Shown: one piece after another, positions 9,237-17,647 of the stretch | Position numbering within the stretch: the stretch's first letter is position 1 | How the letters are laid out: each line of letters opens with the position of its first letter | Translations under genes and position numbers: made by a program | Source of the DNA: CAYLQA01 sp964385695 | GTDB taxonomy: Bacteria > Desulfobacterota > Desulfobulbia > Desulfobulbales > Desulfurivibrionaceae | Reading direction: 5' to 3' | DNA: 64,000 bases | Assembly (NCBI GenBank): GCA_964385695.1 | Contig: CAYLQA010000001.1 | Location: 1 to 64,000, forward strand | Notes under the pieces: generated by a model | Told to the model about the DNA's origin: nothing | Database searches by the model: none | The model's input: the letters and a program-made list of their open reading frames with translations, nothing else

Positions 9237-9877
9237 AAGGGCACAACCGAACTAAAACTCATTTTTTCTCCCGTCTCCGGATGACTGAAGTTGAGAAAGG
9301 CGGCATGCAGCATGAGACGCTCACCCTCCTTGCCGCTGCCGTAAAGCCTGTCGCCGACTATGGGGCAGCCAAGGCCTTTTTCGTGGGAGGCGTGGAGCCG
9401 TAGCTGATGGGTCCTGCCGGTGTGCGGGGTGAATTCGATCCGCGTCTTCCCCTTTTCAACCCCAATTTTCTTCCAGGCACTGATACCGATTTTTCCCTGA
9501 ACCGGATCGTGGATTTGATAGGGCCGGTTATCCGGATCAAGGCGAAAGGCCAGCTCGATGGAGCCTGCGTCAGCTGCAACAATTCCATCGAGCAGGGCGA
9601 TATATCGTTTCGTCACCAGGCGCATTGCAAACTGGTTGGAAAGTTCTCGATGCGCGTCCTTGCTGAGGGCCAGCAGCATGAGGCCTGAGGTGGCCATGTC
9701 CAGCCGGTGCACTGCCGGTTGCTTGGGGCAATCCGGAAAAAGCTCTCGCACCCTTGCCTCCACGCAATCCTGCTTATCCGGCCCACGGCCGGGAACCGAA
9801 AGCAACTCGGCGGGCTTTTCCACCACCACAAAGAGCGGGTCCGTGTGGACAAGATGTATGCCTGGCTGCTCAGTCAT
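9233..9877 (-). CDS. rluA: RluA-family pseudouridine synthase
   Basis: At 214 residues this has the length of the E. coli 23S rRNA/tRNA pseudouridine synthase RluA. The catalytic Asp lies in HRLDMATSGLM, and the later motif GRTHQLRLHA is present. It modifies uridines in structured RNA. The start overlaps the stop of the upstream gene (9874-9877, ATGA), so translation is coupled. In several Gammaproteobacteria the upstream protein is fused to an RluA domain like this one, which supports a joint function. The exact target (rRNA, tRNA or both) is not shown by the sequence. Confidence 0.85.
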   Translation of the reverse strand: MTEQPGIHLVHTDPLFVVVEKPAELLSVPGRGPDKQDCVEARVRELFPDCPKQPAVHRLDMATSGLMLLALSKDAHRELSNQFAMRLVTKRYIALLDGIVAADAGSIELAFRLDPDNRPYQIHDPVQGKIGISAWKKIGVEKGKTRIEFTPHTGRTHQLRLHASHEKGLGCPIVGDRLYGSGKEGERLMLHAAFLNFSHPETGEKMSFSSVVPF

Positions 9878-10704
9878 CCGTTATTTCCTGTAGGATTTTG
9901 CGCCCGCTTGTCCAAACCGCAGAGCATGAAGCCGAGGATGGGCTCACATTTATCCTTGCAGGCTGGATAAAATGTACCATGCTGGCGGGTTTGGGAACGG
10001 TTTTCCTTTCCCCAATAAAACTCCGTTATGCCCAAAGGAGTCAGGTTGTTTCTGGCCGCATAGTTCAGCAGTTTGGGCGCGCAGCAATCTCCGACGCCGG
10101 TGGGTATGCCTTTGCCCTTGGGGAAAACATCGTAGAGTGTACGTGTTTCTCCGTTGAAATTCGTGAGTCGATACAGGGCATGGATCTCTTTCATCAGCTC
10201 TTGGGAGAGTTGCTTGCGTTCCTTTTTGAGCCGTGCCCACTGCGGTGATTCTTTGCCCACGCTTTCCATCTCACGCCCCAAGGATTTGACCCTGCGCTCC
10301 ACATCGTGGGTGAGATCATAAAACGCATCAACATCAAACAGGGGCGGGACCCAGCCTGGAACCTGCCACATTCCATTATATTGGCAGGAAAAGGCCTTGA
10401 GCAGGCAGTGGCTGCCATCCTCTTTTTCGCAAACCATGGCCCCGAACATCTGGCCCATTGCCTCACCAAAGAGGTAGTCGGTGGCGCAGCGCGGTTCAGA
10501 GTGCTCAGCTGGAAGTGCAAGATCGATACGCTTTTTCTCCTGTAACTCCTGCATCAGTGTCCGGCCATGCCCGCGGGCAATTCCGGCTGCTAAAGTATGG
10601 GTCGATTCACAGCTTTCGCAGTAACCGCTCACCGTGTGAAGTACTTGCTCCTCGCTCTGGGAGGCATGGGTATCGAGAGTGACAGGAAGTTCGATCATGG
10701 GCAC
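9874..10704 (-). CDS. RluA-associated accessory protein (separate N-terminal domain)
   Basis: No catalytic motif is recognised in these 276 residues. The C-terminal half contains GKGIPTGVGDCCAPKLLNYA, EFYWGKEN and PACKDKCEPILGFML, which I know as the N-terminal region of long RluA-type fusion proteins in Vibrio and relatives. Several conserved cysteines (GYCESCES, GDCCAP, CKDKC) suggest metal binding. The middle (about 130-180) is charged and probably coiled coil. Here the domain is a separate gene joined to rluA by a 4-base overlap. It may guide or fold the RNA substrate (inference). Confidence 0.75.
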   Translation of the reverse strand: MPMIELPVTLDTHASQSEEQVLHTVSGYCESCESTHTLAAGIARGHGRTLMQELQEKKRIDLALPAEHSEPRCATDYLFGEAMGQMFGAMVCEKEDGSHCLLKAFSCQYNGMWQVPGWVPPLFDVDAFYDLTHDVERRVKSLGREMESVGKESPQWARLKKERKQLSQELMKEIHALYRLTNFNGETRTLYDVFPKGKGIPTGVGDCCAPKLLNYAARNNLTPLGITEFYWGKENRSQTRQHGTFYPACKDKCEPILGFMLCGLDKRAQNPTGNNG

Positions 10705-10903
10705 TCTTTACCAGAATATGGCATCTGCCTGCAAGAAAAGGAGTTTTGCAGGTCGGGACAATGCAACTCCTCTCTTGCGAAAACCCTCTATTTTACGTTA
10801 TGTTGAGGCGTTGTTAGGTAGTTGTACGTAAGTATTGTTACGGGTATGTGGGCAGCTGCATGGGAGTCATGGGGGATTCGTGTTTTTTCTTGAATTGCGA
10901 CAG

Positions 10904-12103
10904 ATGTGGAATATTCGAGTTTGGGCAGTGATCTTGCTTTTCTTCCTTTTTGTCCCGACAGCTCTGGCTGGGGAGGATAAGGGAGAATGCCGAGAGGCTG
11001 ATCTGCGTTTCGGTATGTCCACTGCCCTGAGCGGGCCGGCGGCGCGGCTTGGGATCAACATGCGGGCCGGGGTCCAGGCTGCATTTAGCGAGGCAAACCG
11101 CAATGGCGGGATCGATGGACGCAGGCTTTGCCTCACCGCCTTGGATGACGGTTATGAGCCGGAACGCACCGTGCCCAATATCCATGAGCTGATAGACGGG
11201 CAAAAGGTTTTGGCCCTGATCGGCAATGTGGGTACGCCCACCGCGGTTGTGGCAACGCCAATTGTTAACCGTATGCAGATCCTGCTCTTTGGCGCCTATA
11301 CCGGGGCCGGTATCCTGCGCAAGAGTCCGCCGGATAGATATGTGATCAATTACCGGGCAAGCTATGCAGAAGAAACCGCGGCCATGGTGGATGCCCTGAT
11401 CGAACATGGGAAAATGCAACCCCACGAGATCGCCTTTTTCACCCAACGCGACGCCTTTGGCGATGCCGGGTTCATGGGCGGCTTGCAGGCTCTGCGCAAA
11501 CATGGCCTGGTCGATGAACGACTCATCGTGCACGGCCGGTATGAGCGAAACACCGTGGCCGTGGAAAGCGGCCTGGCCACCATCCTCTTGGCCGAACCGA
11601 CCCCGAAAGCGATTATCATGGTCGGGGCCTATGCACCATGCGCAGCCTTTGTCCGTCATGTGCGGGAGTTGCAGATCAAGAGCATGCTTTTGGCGGTCTC
11701 CTTTGTCGGGGCCGCGCCTTTGGCCCAGGAGTTAGGGGCAGCAGGCGAGGGAGTGGTCGTTACCCAGGTGGTGCCCCATTACGAAAGCGAGCTGCCCATT
11801 GTAAAGGATTTTCAAAAGGCCCTGGCTGCGGCACAGTCGGAGCAGCTTCCTTCCTTTGGCGCATTAGAGGGTTATGTTGCCGGACGCATTTTGTTGCGCG
11901 CCCTTCACAATATTGCCGACACACCAAGTCGGGAGTCAATTATCCAGGCCCTTGAGGGGTTGGGCAGTTTTGAGCTGGGCATCGGGGCAAAGCTTTTCCT
12001 GGGCCCCAAGGAGCACCAGGCAAGCCATCAGATTTGGCCGACTATTATCAGAGAGGGGCGGGTTGTTGATTTTGCCTGGCAGGAGCTGGCCGGACATGAG
12101 TAA
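10904..12103 (+). CDS. ABC-type branched-chain amino acid binding protein homologue
   Basis: A periplasmic binding protein of the LivJ/Peripla_BP_6 type. The start at 10904 gives a clear signal peptide (MWNIRVWAVILLFFLFVPTA, cut near ALAG); an earlier start at 10835 would bury it. The mature part begins RFGMSTALSGPAARLG, the usual opening of this family. No permease or ATPase genes follow. Instead the stop overlaps a membrane histidine kinase, so the protein probably presents a ligand to the kinase rather than feeding a transporter. Confidence 0.88.
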   Translation: MWNIRVWAVILLFFLFVPTALAGEDKGECREADLRFGMSTALSGPAARLGINMRAGVQAAFSEANRNGGIDGRRLCLTALDDGYEPERTVPNIHELIDGQKVLALIGNVGTPTAVVATPIVNRMQILLFGAYTGAGILRKSPPDRYVINYRASYAEETAAMVDALIEHGKMQPHEIAFFTQRDAFGDAGFMGGLQALRKHGLVDERLIVHGRYERNTVAVESGLATILLAEPTPKAIIMVGAYAPCAAFVRHVRELQIKSMLLAVSFVGAAPLAQELGAAGEGVVVTQVVPHYESELPIVKDFQKALAAAQSEQLPSFGALEGYVAGRILLRALHNIADTPSRESIIQALEGLGSFELGIGAKLFLGPKEHQASHQIWPTIIREGRVVDFAWQELAGHE

Positions 12104-13994
12104 TCATGCAAGCCAAAAGAGAAGGCTGGACAATCCCGCAAACCTGGTCTGGTTCATTATTGTTCTGGGCTGCTGTGTGGGGATCATCATGTCCACCATC
12201 GTCTGGCTGACAAATGTTGATATCCGCAATAAGAGGATCAAGCTCAATACCCTTGCCGCAGAGTTGGTGCTTGCGCAAAGCGAGGTGGAAAAGCGGCTCG
12301 ATCAGAATCGTTGGGAGTATTATCGCTTGCTCTCCCAAGAGGAATTGGAGAACGCAGAGGCTTTTACCAAGATACAGACACTCCTGGCTGCGGTTGAGGA
12401 ATATCGCAGTTTGGTCTTTTTCCCGGTTTTGGCAGATAAGTTTGATGCCTTAATCGATGCTATTCGAGGGCTTGAGGATTTGCAGGGCCGATGTCTTGCC
12501 TGGGCCGAGAGAAGATCGCTGACCAAGAAGAATCTGCCTGTTCAGAGCAAAAAGCTTGATGCGGCTCTCGGCAAGATGGCAGAAGCCATCGAGCAGGCCT
12601 CGGGTAGGCAGCAGCTTGAACGGGTCTTGCGCTTTCGCCGCTTTCGGCAGGGTGAGAGCAGCACGGCCGAGCAGTTGGCCCAACAAATTGTCAGGGAGGG
12701 CGGCTCCGCTTCGGATTTTTCCGTGCTCAAGGCCGAGCTTGGCGATTTGGCCCTGCTCATTGAGCGTTTACGCGGGGAAGGCAAGGTCGATTACCTGGCC
12801 GACCTGAAAGACAATCGGCTGCGTACCGTGCTTGTCCGTTTACGTCGCGGGATTATGCTTTTGCCCCGTGAGGAGAGCGCAACGCAAAAGAGCCTCTTTT
12901 TATTGTTACAGGGGCTTGAAGGCGCCCTTTTTGGTACGGGATATACCTTTGCCAACGAGCACCAGACCATTCAACCCGGGCAGGGTGGCTTTTACGGGGC
13001 AAAGCTTGATCATCTTCGTTTTGATCAGGAGCGGGAGATTTTGCGCCTGCGGGTCATTGACCGTTTTGATATGATTCGTCTGGCCATGCGAGCTACCGGC
13101 ACTAAAGTGGACACTGCCATGCAGGATGAGGCGGAAAGGGGAGAAAGATCCCTCCAGCAGGCGTGGCAGACCATGCTCTTTGTTTCCTTTATGACGGCCC
13201 TGATCTTTATTCTGGTTTCGGCCCGGATCCTCAAGGCCATCCGGGGGCAGGTCCATGAGATCAAAGAGGCCAACCTGGTTCTCGACGCCAGGACCAAGGC
13301 CTTACTGGTAAGTCAAGAGAGCCTGCGCGAAAAGCAGATGCAGCTTGAGCATCTTTCAGGCAGTCTGCTCACGGCCCAGGAGGATGAACGCCAGCGTGTT
13401 TCCCGTGAGTTGCACGATGGCTTAGGCCAGTCGCTTACCGCCTTGAAGCTGCAGGTGCGCTCCGCTGCCAAGAGCATGGGCGAGATCTCGCCCCAGCTCA
13501 ATGAAAAATGCGATTTATTGCGTCAGACCATCAACGAGATTATCGAAGACGTGCGCCGCATGTCCAGGGATCTGAGTCCGACCATTCTCGATGATCTTGG
13601 TATTGAGGCGGCCATCGAGCATATGTGCGACACCTATACCGAGCTTACCGGTCTTGCTGTAGAACGTGATATTGCAGCTATCAACCTGTTGGCCAACCAT
13701 GAAAAACAGCGCAATGTGTACCGGATTTTACAAGAGCTTCTGAACAATATCGCCAAGCACGCCCGGGCGGAAAATATCAGTGTGCGTGTTCGGCGAGCCG
13801 CGGGTGAGTTACAGGTTCGGGTAGAGGACGATGGCCAAGGATTTGAGGTGTCCAAGATGCAGCAGACTCGGACCAGTGAAAAGGGCATGGGGCTGACAAC
13901 CATTGCCGAACGGGTCCGCATCATGGGCGGAACCATTGAGGTTTCAAGCGAACCGGGCAGGGGGACCGAAGTATTTTTCTCCATACCGTTATAA
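12096..13994 (+). CDS. Membrane histidine kinase, NarX/LiaS type
   Basis: This 632-residue kinase has a transmembrane segment at about 14-36 and another near 365-385 around a mostly helical periplasmic domain of about 330 residues, possibly of the DAHL type. The cytoplasmic part has a coiled coil, the HisKA_3 H box (ERQRVSRELHDGLGQSLTAL) and an ATPase domain (EDDGQGFE, GMGLTTIAERV). The start at 12096 overlaps the binding-protein stop by eight bases. Its partner is the LuxR-type regulator 60 bases downstream. The ligand is probably detected through the upstream binding protein. Confidence 0.9.
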   Translation: MSNHASQKRRLDNPANLVWFIIVLGCCVGIIMSTIVWLTNVDIRNKRIKLNTLAAELVLAQSEVEKRLDQNRWEYYRLLSQEELENAEAFTKIQTLLAAVEEYRSLVFFPVLADKFDALIDAIRGLEDLQGRCLAWAERRSLTKKNLPVQSKKLDAALGKMAEAIEQASGRQQLERVLRFRRFRQGESSTAEQLAQQIVREGGSASDFSVLKAELGDLALLIERLRGEGKVDYLADLKDNRLRTVLVRLRRGIMLLPREESATQKSLFLLLQGLEGALFGTGYTFANEHQTIQPGQGGFYGAKLDHLRFDQEREILRLRVIDRFDMIRLAMRATGTKVDTAMQDEAERGERSLQQAWQTMLFVSFMTALIFILVSARILKAIRGQVHEIKEANLVLDARTKALLVSQESLREKQMQLEHLSGSLLTAQEDERQRVSRELHDGLGQSLTALKLQVRSAAKSMGEISPQLNEKCDLLRQTINEIIEDVRRMSRDLSPTILDDLGIEAAIEHMCDTYTELTGLAVERDIAAINLLANHEKQRNVYRILQELLNNIAKHARAENISVRVRRAAGELQVRVEDDGQGFEVSKMQQTRTSEKGMGLTTIAERVRIMGGTIEVSSEPGRGTEVFFSIPL

Positions 13995-14057
13995 GAAATT
14001 CCTGGATTCGCCTTTGCGGGCAGGATAAGGATATTTGAGAAAAAAATAGGAACTATT

Positions 14058-14714
14058 ATGAAATCGTATCGTGTAATTTTGGCAGATGATCATGCCTTGG
14101 TTAGAAAGGGTATCCGCATGCTGATTGAGGAGGAATCCTCCCTTGAGGTGATCGGCGAGGTGGGCGACGGCATTGAGCTTATCGACCTGCTCAAGGAAAA
14201 AACTCCGGATCTGATTCTGCTTGATATATCCATGCCCAACTTGCGGGGAATCGAGGCGATCCCTGAGATTTTCAAGATCCATCCCCAGGTCAAGATTTTT
14301 ATCCTCAGCATGCATAAAAATGAGCAGTATCTTTGCTCTGCCTTATCCGCCGGGGCCAAGGGGTATCTTTTAAAAGAGGATTCCGATACCGAGTTGCTGC
14401 CTGCCATAGAGGAAGTCATGCGGGGCAAACTCTGTATCTCAAAACAGTTTGAGGACTTTATCGACGACCCGATTGATGTATGCAAGGAGCGGATGACCTC
14501 CTCGGCCCAGACCCTCTCGCCGAGGGAGCGGCAGATTCTGAAACTGGTTGCCGAAGGGGAAACCAATAAGGATATTGGTGAGATCCTCAAGATTTCCAAG
14601 CGTACCGTGGAGCATCATCGCGCAAGCATCATGAAAAAACTCAGCGTCAACAAGACAGCGGATCTTGTCAAATATGCCATCAGCGAAGGCTATCTCAGCC
14701 CCAATGAGGAGTAG
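14058..14714 (+). CDS. NarL/FixJ-type response regulator
   Basis: The receiver (about 1-120) has ADDH, phospho-Asp in LILLDISMPN and the conserved Lys in KGYLLKED. The C-terminal LuxR helix-turn-helix starts at LSPRERQILKLVAEGETNKD and runs through RTVEHHRASIMKKL. It lies directly after the HisKA_3 kinase, the usual partner type, and completes a three-component system with the binding protein. Its targets are not visible. Confidence 0.92.
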   Translation: MKSYRVILADDHALVRKGIRMLIEEESSLEVIGEVGDGIELIDLLKEKTPDLILLDISMPNLRGIEAIPEIFKIHPQVKIFILSMHKNEQYLCSALSAGAKGYLLKEDSDTELLPAIEEVMRGKLCISKQFEDFIDDPIDVCKERMTSSAQTLSPRERQILKLVAEGETNKDIGEILKISKRTVEHHRASIMKKLSVNKTADLVKYAISEGYLSPNEE

Positions 14715-14735
14715 CAACCCGGCTGCGTATCGATA

Positions 14736-15641
14736 ATGAACACCCAATTTAAAGACAGGTTGGCCGACTTGCCGGTTTTGGGCATCTGCGGCTATTCCGG
14801 CAGCGGCAAGACCACCCTGATCGAGGCGGTGTTGCCGCGTTTGCTTGGCCAGGGGCTTAAAGTGGCGGTGGTAAAGCTTGATGCCCACAGGATGGTGGTG
14901 GATAAACCGGGAAAGGACAGCGACCGCTTTTTTCAGACCGGGGCCGATGTTTTTTTAGGCTCTAGCGAGAACGGTTTTTATCGCTTCCACGGCGATGCGC
15001 AACAGGCCGATTTCTATGGCCTGTATGATCTGGCCCTGCGCTATGACCTGATCCTGGTAGAGGGCTACCGCCATTCACCTTTGCCTAAAGTTTGGCTCCT
15101 GGCCGAAGGTTGGGATGCGCCGCCGGACGAAGTGAACAATGTGCTGGCTGTTTTGCCCTGGGACTCCGATAGATCAAATCAATTGCTGGATTTCATCGCC
15201 CAGTGGCACCCAAAGCAGTGGCAGAAATCCCCGCGCTGCGGCTGCATTTTGCTTGGCGCGAATGATGAGCAAATGGCAATTGAACAAAATGAACTTGCCT
15301 CCTGTTTCAACGGCGGGATTATTACCATCCGAGAACAAGGCGGCGGGGATATCCTGCCCATAGTCAATGCATCATGGCCTCTCTCCGGTATTTTAGCTGC
15401 CAGGCGTTGGCAGCCTGAGGCAACGTGGGTTTTCATCGACGGCTCAAAAGAGTCCGCCCCTCAGCAGGTAGAGAAACTCATTGCCGCAGATACCCCGGGC
15501 ACAAGAGGGCTCGTGTTGGCAGCAAAACAGGAAATGCCGGGTCTCTTGCTTGTCAATCCACGGTTAGGCCCGCAGCTTGAGTCGCTCTATAGGTCCGGAG
15601 GCGAGCTTGCCTCCCTTGTAGCCGAAATGAGGAGCGTATGA
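14736..15641 (+). CDS. mobB: MobB protein with degenerate MobA-like C-terminal domain
   Basis: Residues 1-150 are a MobB GTP-binding domain: P-loop GYSGSGKTTL, then LKVAVVKLDAH and DSDRFFQTGAD. MobB helps molybdenum-cofactor guanylation. Residues 165-300 look like a MobA nucleotidyltransferase (PLSGILAARRWQPEATWVFI, LLLVNPRLGPQLESLYRSG), but the GGxSxRMG nucleotide loop reads LLGANDEQMAIEQNEL and the metal-binding CDxP segment is IDGSKES. The tail is probably inactive. It serves the molybdo/tungsto-enzymes of this genome, such as the formate dehydrogenase at 30034. Confidence 0.75.
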   Translation: MNTQFKDRLADLPVLGICGYSGSGKTTLIEAVLPRLLGQGLKVAVVKLDAHRMVVDKPGKDSDRFFQTGADVFLGSSENGFYRFHGDAQQADFYGLYDLALRYDLILVEGYRHSPLPKVWLLAEGWDAPPDEVNNVLAVLPWDSDRSNQLLDFIAQWHPKQWQKSPRCGCILLGANDEQMAIEQNELASCFNGGIITIREQGGGDILPIVNASWPLSGILAARRWQPEATWVFIDGSKESAPQQVEKLIAADTPGTRGLVLAAKQEMPGLLLVNPRLGPQLESLYRSGGELASLVAEMRSV

Positions 15642-15769
15642 AGGAGATCAAAATCACCGGCAAGCAGCCGAACTCCAAGATGTGCTTTGTCTGCGGCCTG
15701 GAAAATAAATCGGTCTTGTTTTTCTTCGTTTGTAGAATATTCTCCACCCCACTGAAGAATATTCTATAA
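15638..15769 (+). pseudogene. Truncated PaaI-type thioesterase gene
   Basis: The frame opens in a 4-base overlap with the mobB stop and reads MKEIKITGKQPNSKMCFVCG followed by LEN. This matches the start of hotdog-fold thioesterases that begin QPNSxMCFVCGxxNPxGL. After LEN (about 15709) the similarity ends and 20 unrelated residues lead to a stop. The rest of the roughly 150-residue enzyme is absent nearby, so a deletion or rearrangement joined this gene to foreign sequence. Base composition becomes more AT-rich at the same point. Confidence 0.7.
15734..15765. promoter_or_regulatory. Tandem palindromic operator candidate
   Basis: The perfect 10-base palindrome AGAATATTCT occurs at 15734-15743 and again at 15756-15765, 22 bases apart, about two helical turns. 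This phasing is typical of two dimers binding one DNA face. It lies upstream of the ZraP-like gene. Confidence 0.4.
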
Positions 15770-15832
15770 ACCCTCAGTAGCTCCCAATCCATATTTTCCT
15801 TTATTTCAAACAGTTATAGCTCCACAACCCTT

Positions 15833-15848
15833 TGGCACAGTAATTGAA
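15833..15848 (+). promoter_or_regulatory. Possible sigma-54 promoter (weak -12)
   Basis: TGGCAC-N5-TTGAA has a perfect -24 element, but its -12 element lacks the usual GC. It stands about 104 bases before the ZraP-like gene. E. coli zraP is sigma-54 dependent, which makes the site plausible but unproven. Confidence 0.25.
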
Positions 15849-15951
15849 TAGTATAGCTGGTAGGATCTTTTGATTACACCAGTCATAACTTAACGACCTT
15901 TATTGGAAGCTCTCCACTGAAGGTCAAAACTCTCTGAAGGGATTATCAAAA

Positions 15952-16356
15952 ATGAAAAAGGGATTACTTGCTGCCGTACTTATCGTTACCTTTTGCTTTG
16001 TGGGGTTGAGTTATGCCAGCGCAGAGCGTCAATCTGCTGTTAGAGGTGGTCCTGGGGGGTGCGGCGGCGGATGCAACGGTCAACAACAGGCAAATTTGTT
16101 TACGGATGAGGAAAGCATAGAAAGGTATACGGCTTTTTTGAAGGATACACTTGGCCTGCGGAAGGAGCTTGCTGCTAAACAGAGGGAAATTCAAGCCCTT
16201 GCCAGCAAGGACAACTATGATGCTGCCCAAGCTGCCATGTTGACTCAGGAGTTTTATCAACTCCGAGATCAGCTACAGAAAATAGCCATTGATGCTGGAT
16301 TTGCACAGAGCATTCGTGGCGGTGGTTGTGGCGGAGGATCTTTCGCACGCAGATAA
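15952..16356 (+). CDS. ZraP/CpxP-like periplasmic metal-sensing protein
   Basis: A 134-residue secreted protein with a signal peptide cut after SYASA. The mature part opens with GGPGGCGGGCNGQ and ends with RGGGCGGGSFARR; the Gly/Cys clusters could bind metal. The core, FTDEE...YTAFLKDTLGLRKELAAKQ, is helical and matches the ZraP/Spy/CpxP group of periplasmic chaperones or metal sensors. A cytochrome gene starts 10 bases after it, so the two form an operon. Confidence 0.7.
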   Translation: MKKGLLAAVLIVTFCFVGLSYASAERQSAVRGGPGGCGGGCNGQQQANLFTDEESIERYTAFLKDTLGLRKELAAKQREIQALASKDNYDAAQAAMLTQEFYQLRDQLQKIAIDAGFAQSIRGGGCGGGSFARR

Positions 16357-16366
16357 GGAGAAAAAC

Positions 16367-16801
16367 ATGAACCTACACTTCTTTCTCAAACTCATCTTTA
16401 CCACTCTGCTTTTCAGCATGATCGGAGTTTCTTCAGCCGTGGCAAATTTTGAACCGGATGCGAAAAAAGGACGCCGGATATATAAACAATACTGCATTTC
16501 GTGCCATGGAAGCATAGGTCAAGGTGACGGCGACCGCATGAGAAATGAACAACTAGATCCGCGTCCACGGGTTCACGCCAATGGCAATTATATGAACAGA
16601 ATTCCTGACATGCGATTGTTTAGAGTTATTAAATATGGCGGTAAATCCATTAACTTTTCCCATATCATGCCGCAATGGCAGCATATATTATCCGATAAGG
16701 AGATCATAGATGTCATTGCTCACATCAGGACCTTAGCTGACCCTCCGTTCAGTCTCAGCACAGCAAGATTTAACTGCATGTTGCCCCCTCCAAAAGAGTG
16801 A
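16367..16801 (+). CDS. Monoheme c-type cytochrome
   Basis: The start at 16367 follows AAGGAG and gives a signal peptide (LIFTTLLFSMIGVSSAVA). One heme site, CISCH, lies near residue 45 in YKQYCISCHGSIGQGDGDR, typical of class I cytochromes; a Met in HIMPQWQH may be the distal ligand. It probably carries electrons in the periplasm. It is the second gene after the ZraP-like protein and is followed by a terminator. Confidence 0.85.
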   Translation: MNLHFFLKLIFTTLLFSMIGVSSAVANFEPDAKKGRRIYKQYCISCHGSIGQGDGDRMRNEQLDPRPRVHANGNYMNRIPDMRLFRVIKYGGKSINFSHIMPQWQHILSDKEIIDVIAHIRTLADPPFSLSTARFNCMLPPPKE

Positions 16802-16818
16802 ACTGAAAAATCGATATA

Positions 16819-16854
16819 AAAAAAGCAGAGTCATAAATGTGGCTCTGCTTTTTT
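16819..16854 (+). terminator. Rho-independent terminator
   Basis: AAAAGCAGAG and CTCTGCTTTT form a stem followed by a T run, 20 bases after the cytochrome stop. The A run on the other side could let it serve the convergent gene too. Confidence 0.8.
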
Positions 16855-16911
16855 GTGGGGTTTGGGAGTCTGTTCCGGTCGTCCTTCGGATTCTTATTTT
16901 CCCCCAAATGA

Positions 16912-17466
16912 TTAGTCAGCCGGGAAAGGTTCTTTTAGTAATTGCCTAATGAGATTTTCCACAGGCACTGGATCGAAACCTCCAAATTTCTGATACCTAA
17001 TGTGTCCATTTTTGTCTATGATCGCTATCTCCGGTGTCCCCCTTGTTTTGTATCTCTTCATGGTTTCAGGAACCCTTTCTCCCTCTTTATGTTTGTCAAT
17101 TCCTACAAGGTGATGAATCCCTTTTTCTTTAACAAACGATTTTAGGCGCTGTGGGTTCTGAAAGCTGTGTCCTTCAAAAACAGTGTGAATGCTCAAGATA
17201 AAAAGGTTTTTGGCTTCCAACTCTTTTTCGAATATTTTTGTCCACCTTTGAACTAAGGGGATAGAAAAGCTTTTGCAACCGGGTCACCAGAGTTGAAAAA
17301 ACTCAACAATCACGACCCTGCCTTTTAGTTCATCCAAAGTGACGCCCGGACCATTTATCCACTCGGAGACGACCCACTCTGGTGCATTTCTGTTTTGTGC
17401 TAGCGCAACGTTACATGCAAGAGAGAATATTATTAAGCTGAACATGAATACTTTTAATTTTCTCAT
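16912..17466 (-). CDS. TlpA-like thioredoxin-fold selenoprotein (UPGC)
   Basis: Reading through one in-frame UGA (17284-17286, codon 61) gives a 184-residue exported thioredoxin-fold protein. The active site reads VIVEFFQLW-U-PGCKSF, so Sec replaces the first Cys of the CPGC motif. Downstream are IHTVFEGHSF and the cis-Pro region RGTPEIAIIDKNGHIRY. The signal peptide is MRKLKVFMFSLIIFSLACNV with cleavage near ALA. The start at 17466 is 5 bases after GGAGG. Thiol-disulfide oxidoreductase activity in the periplasm is expected. A simple nonsense mutation is unlikely because both halves are intact and UGA falls exactly on a catalytic Cys. Confidence 0.85.
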
Positions 17467-17647
17467 CGTTGCCTCCATATTTATGGGTTGCGGAACCGCA
17501 GGTTCTTTCAGGCCCTCTTAAATGGTCGTGGAAAATAGTTCTGTCCCGCTTTTTTAGTCCTCGCCCATTAATGGCAACAGTAGGCATCTAAATCTGGGGC
17601 GAGTCGAGAAATTCCTGAGGTTGAATGTGGCAATGTTAACGCTTGGT

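Noticed and set aside
17521..17647. Integron attC site beside the DUF2459 gene
   Set aside because: CTCGCCC/GGGCGAG arms are present, but the required core sites (RYYYAAC, GTTRRRY) are not in the right places.
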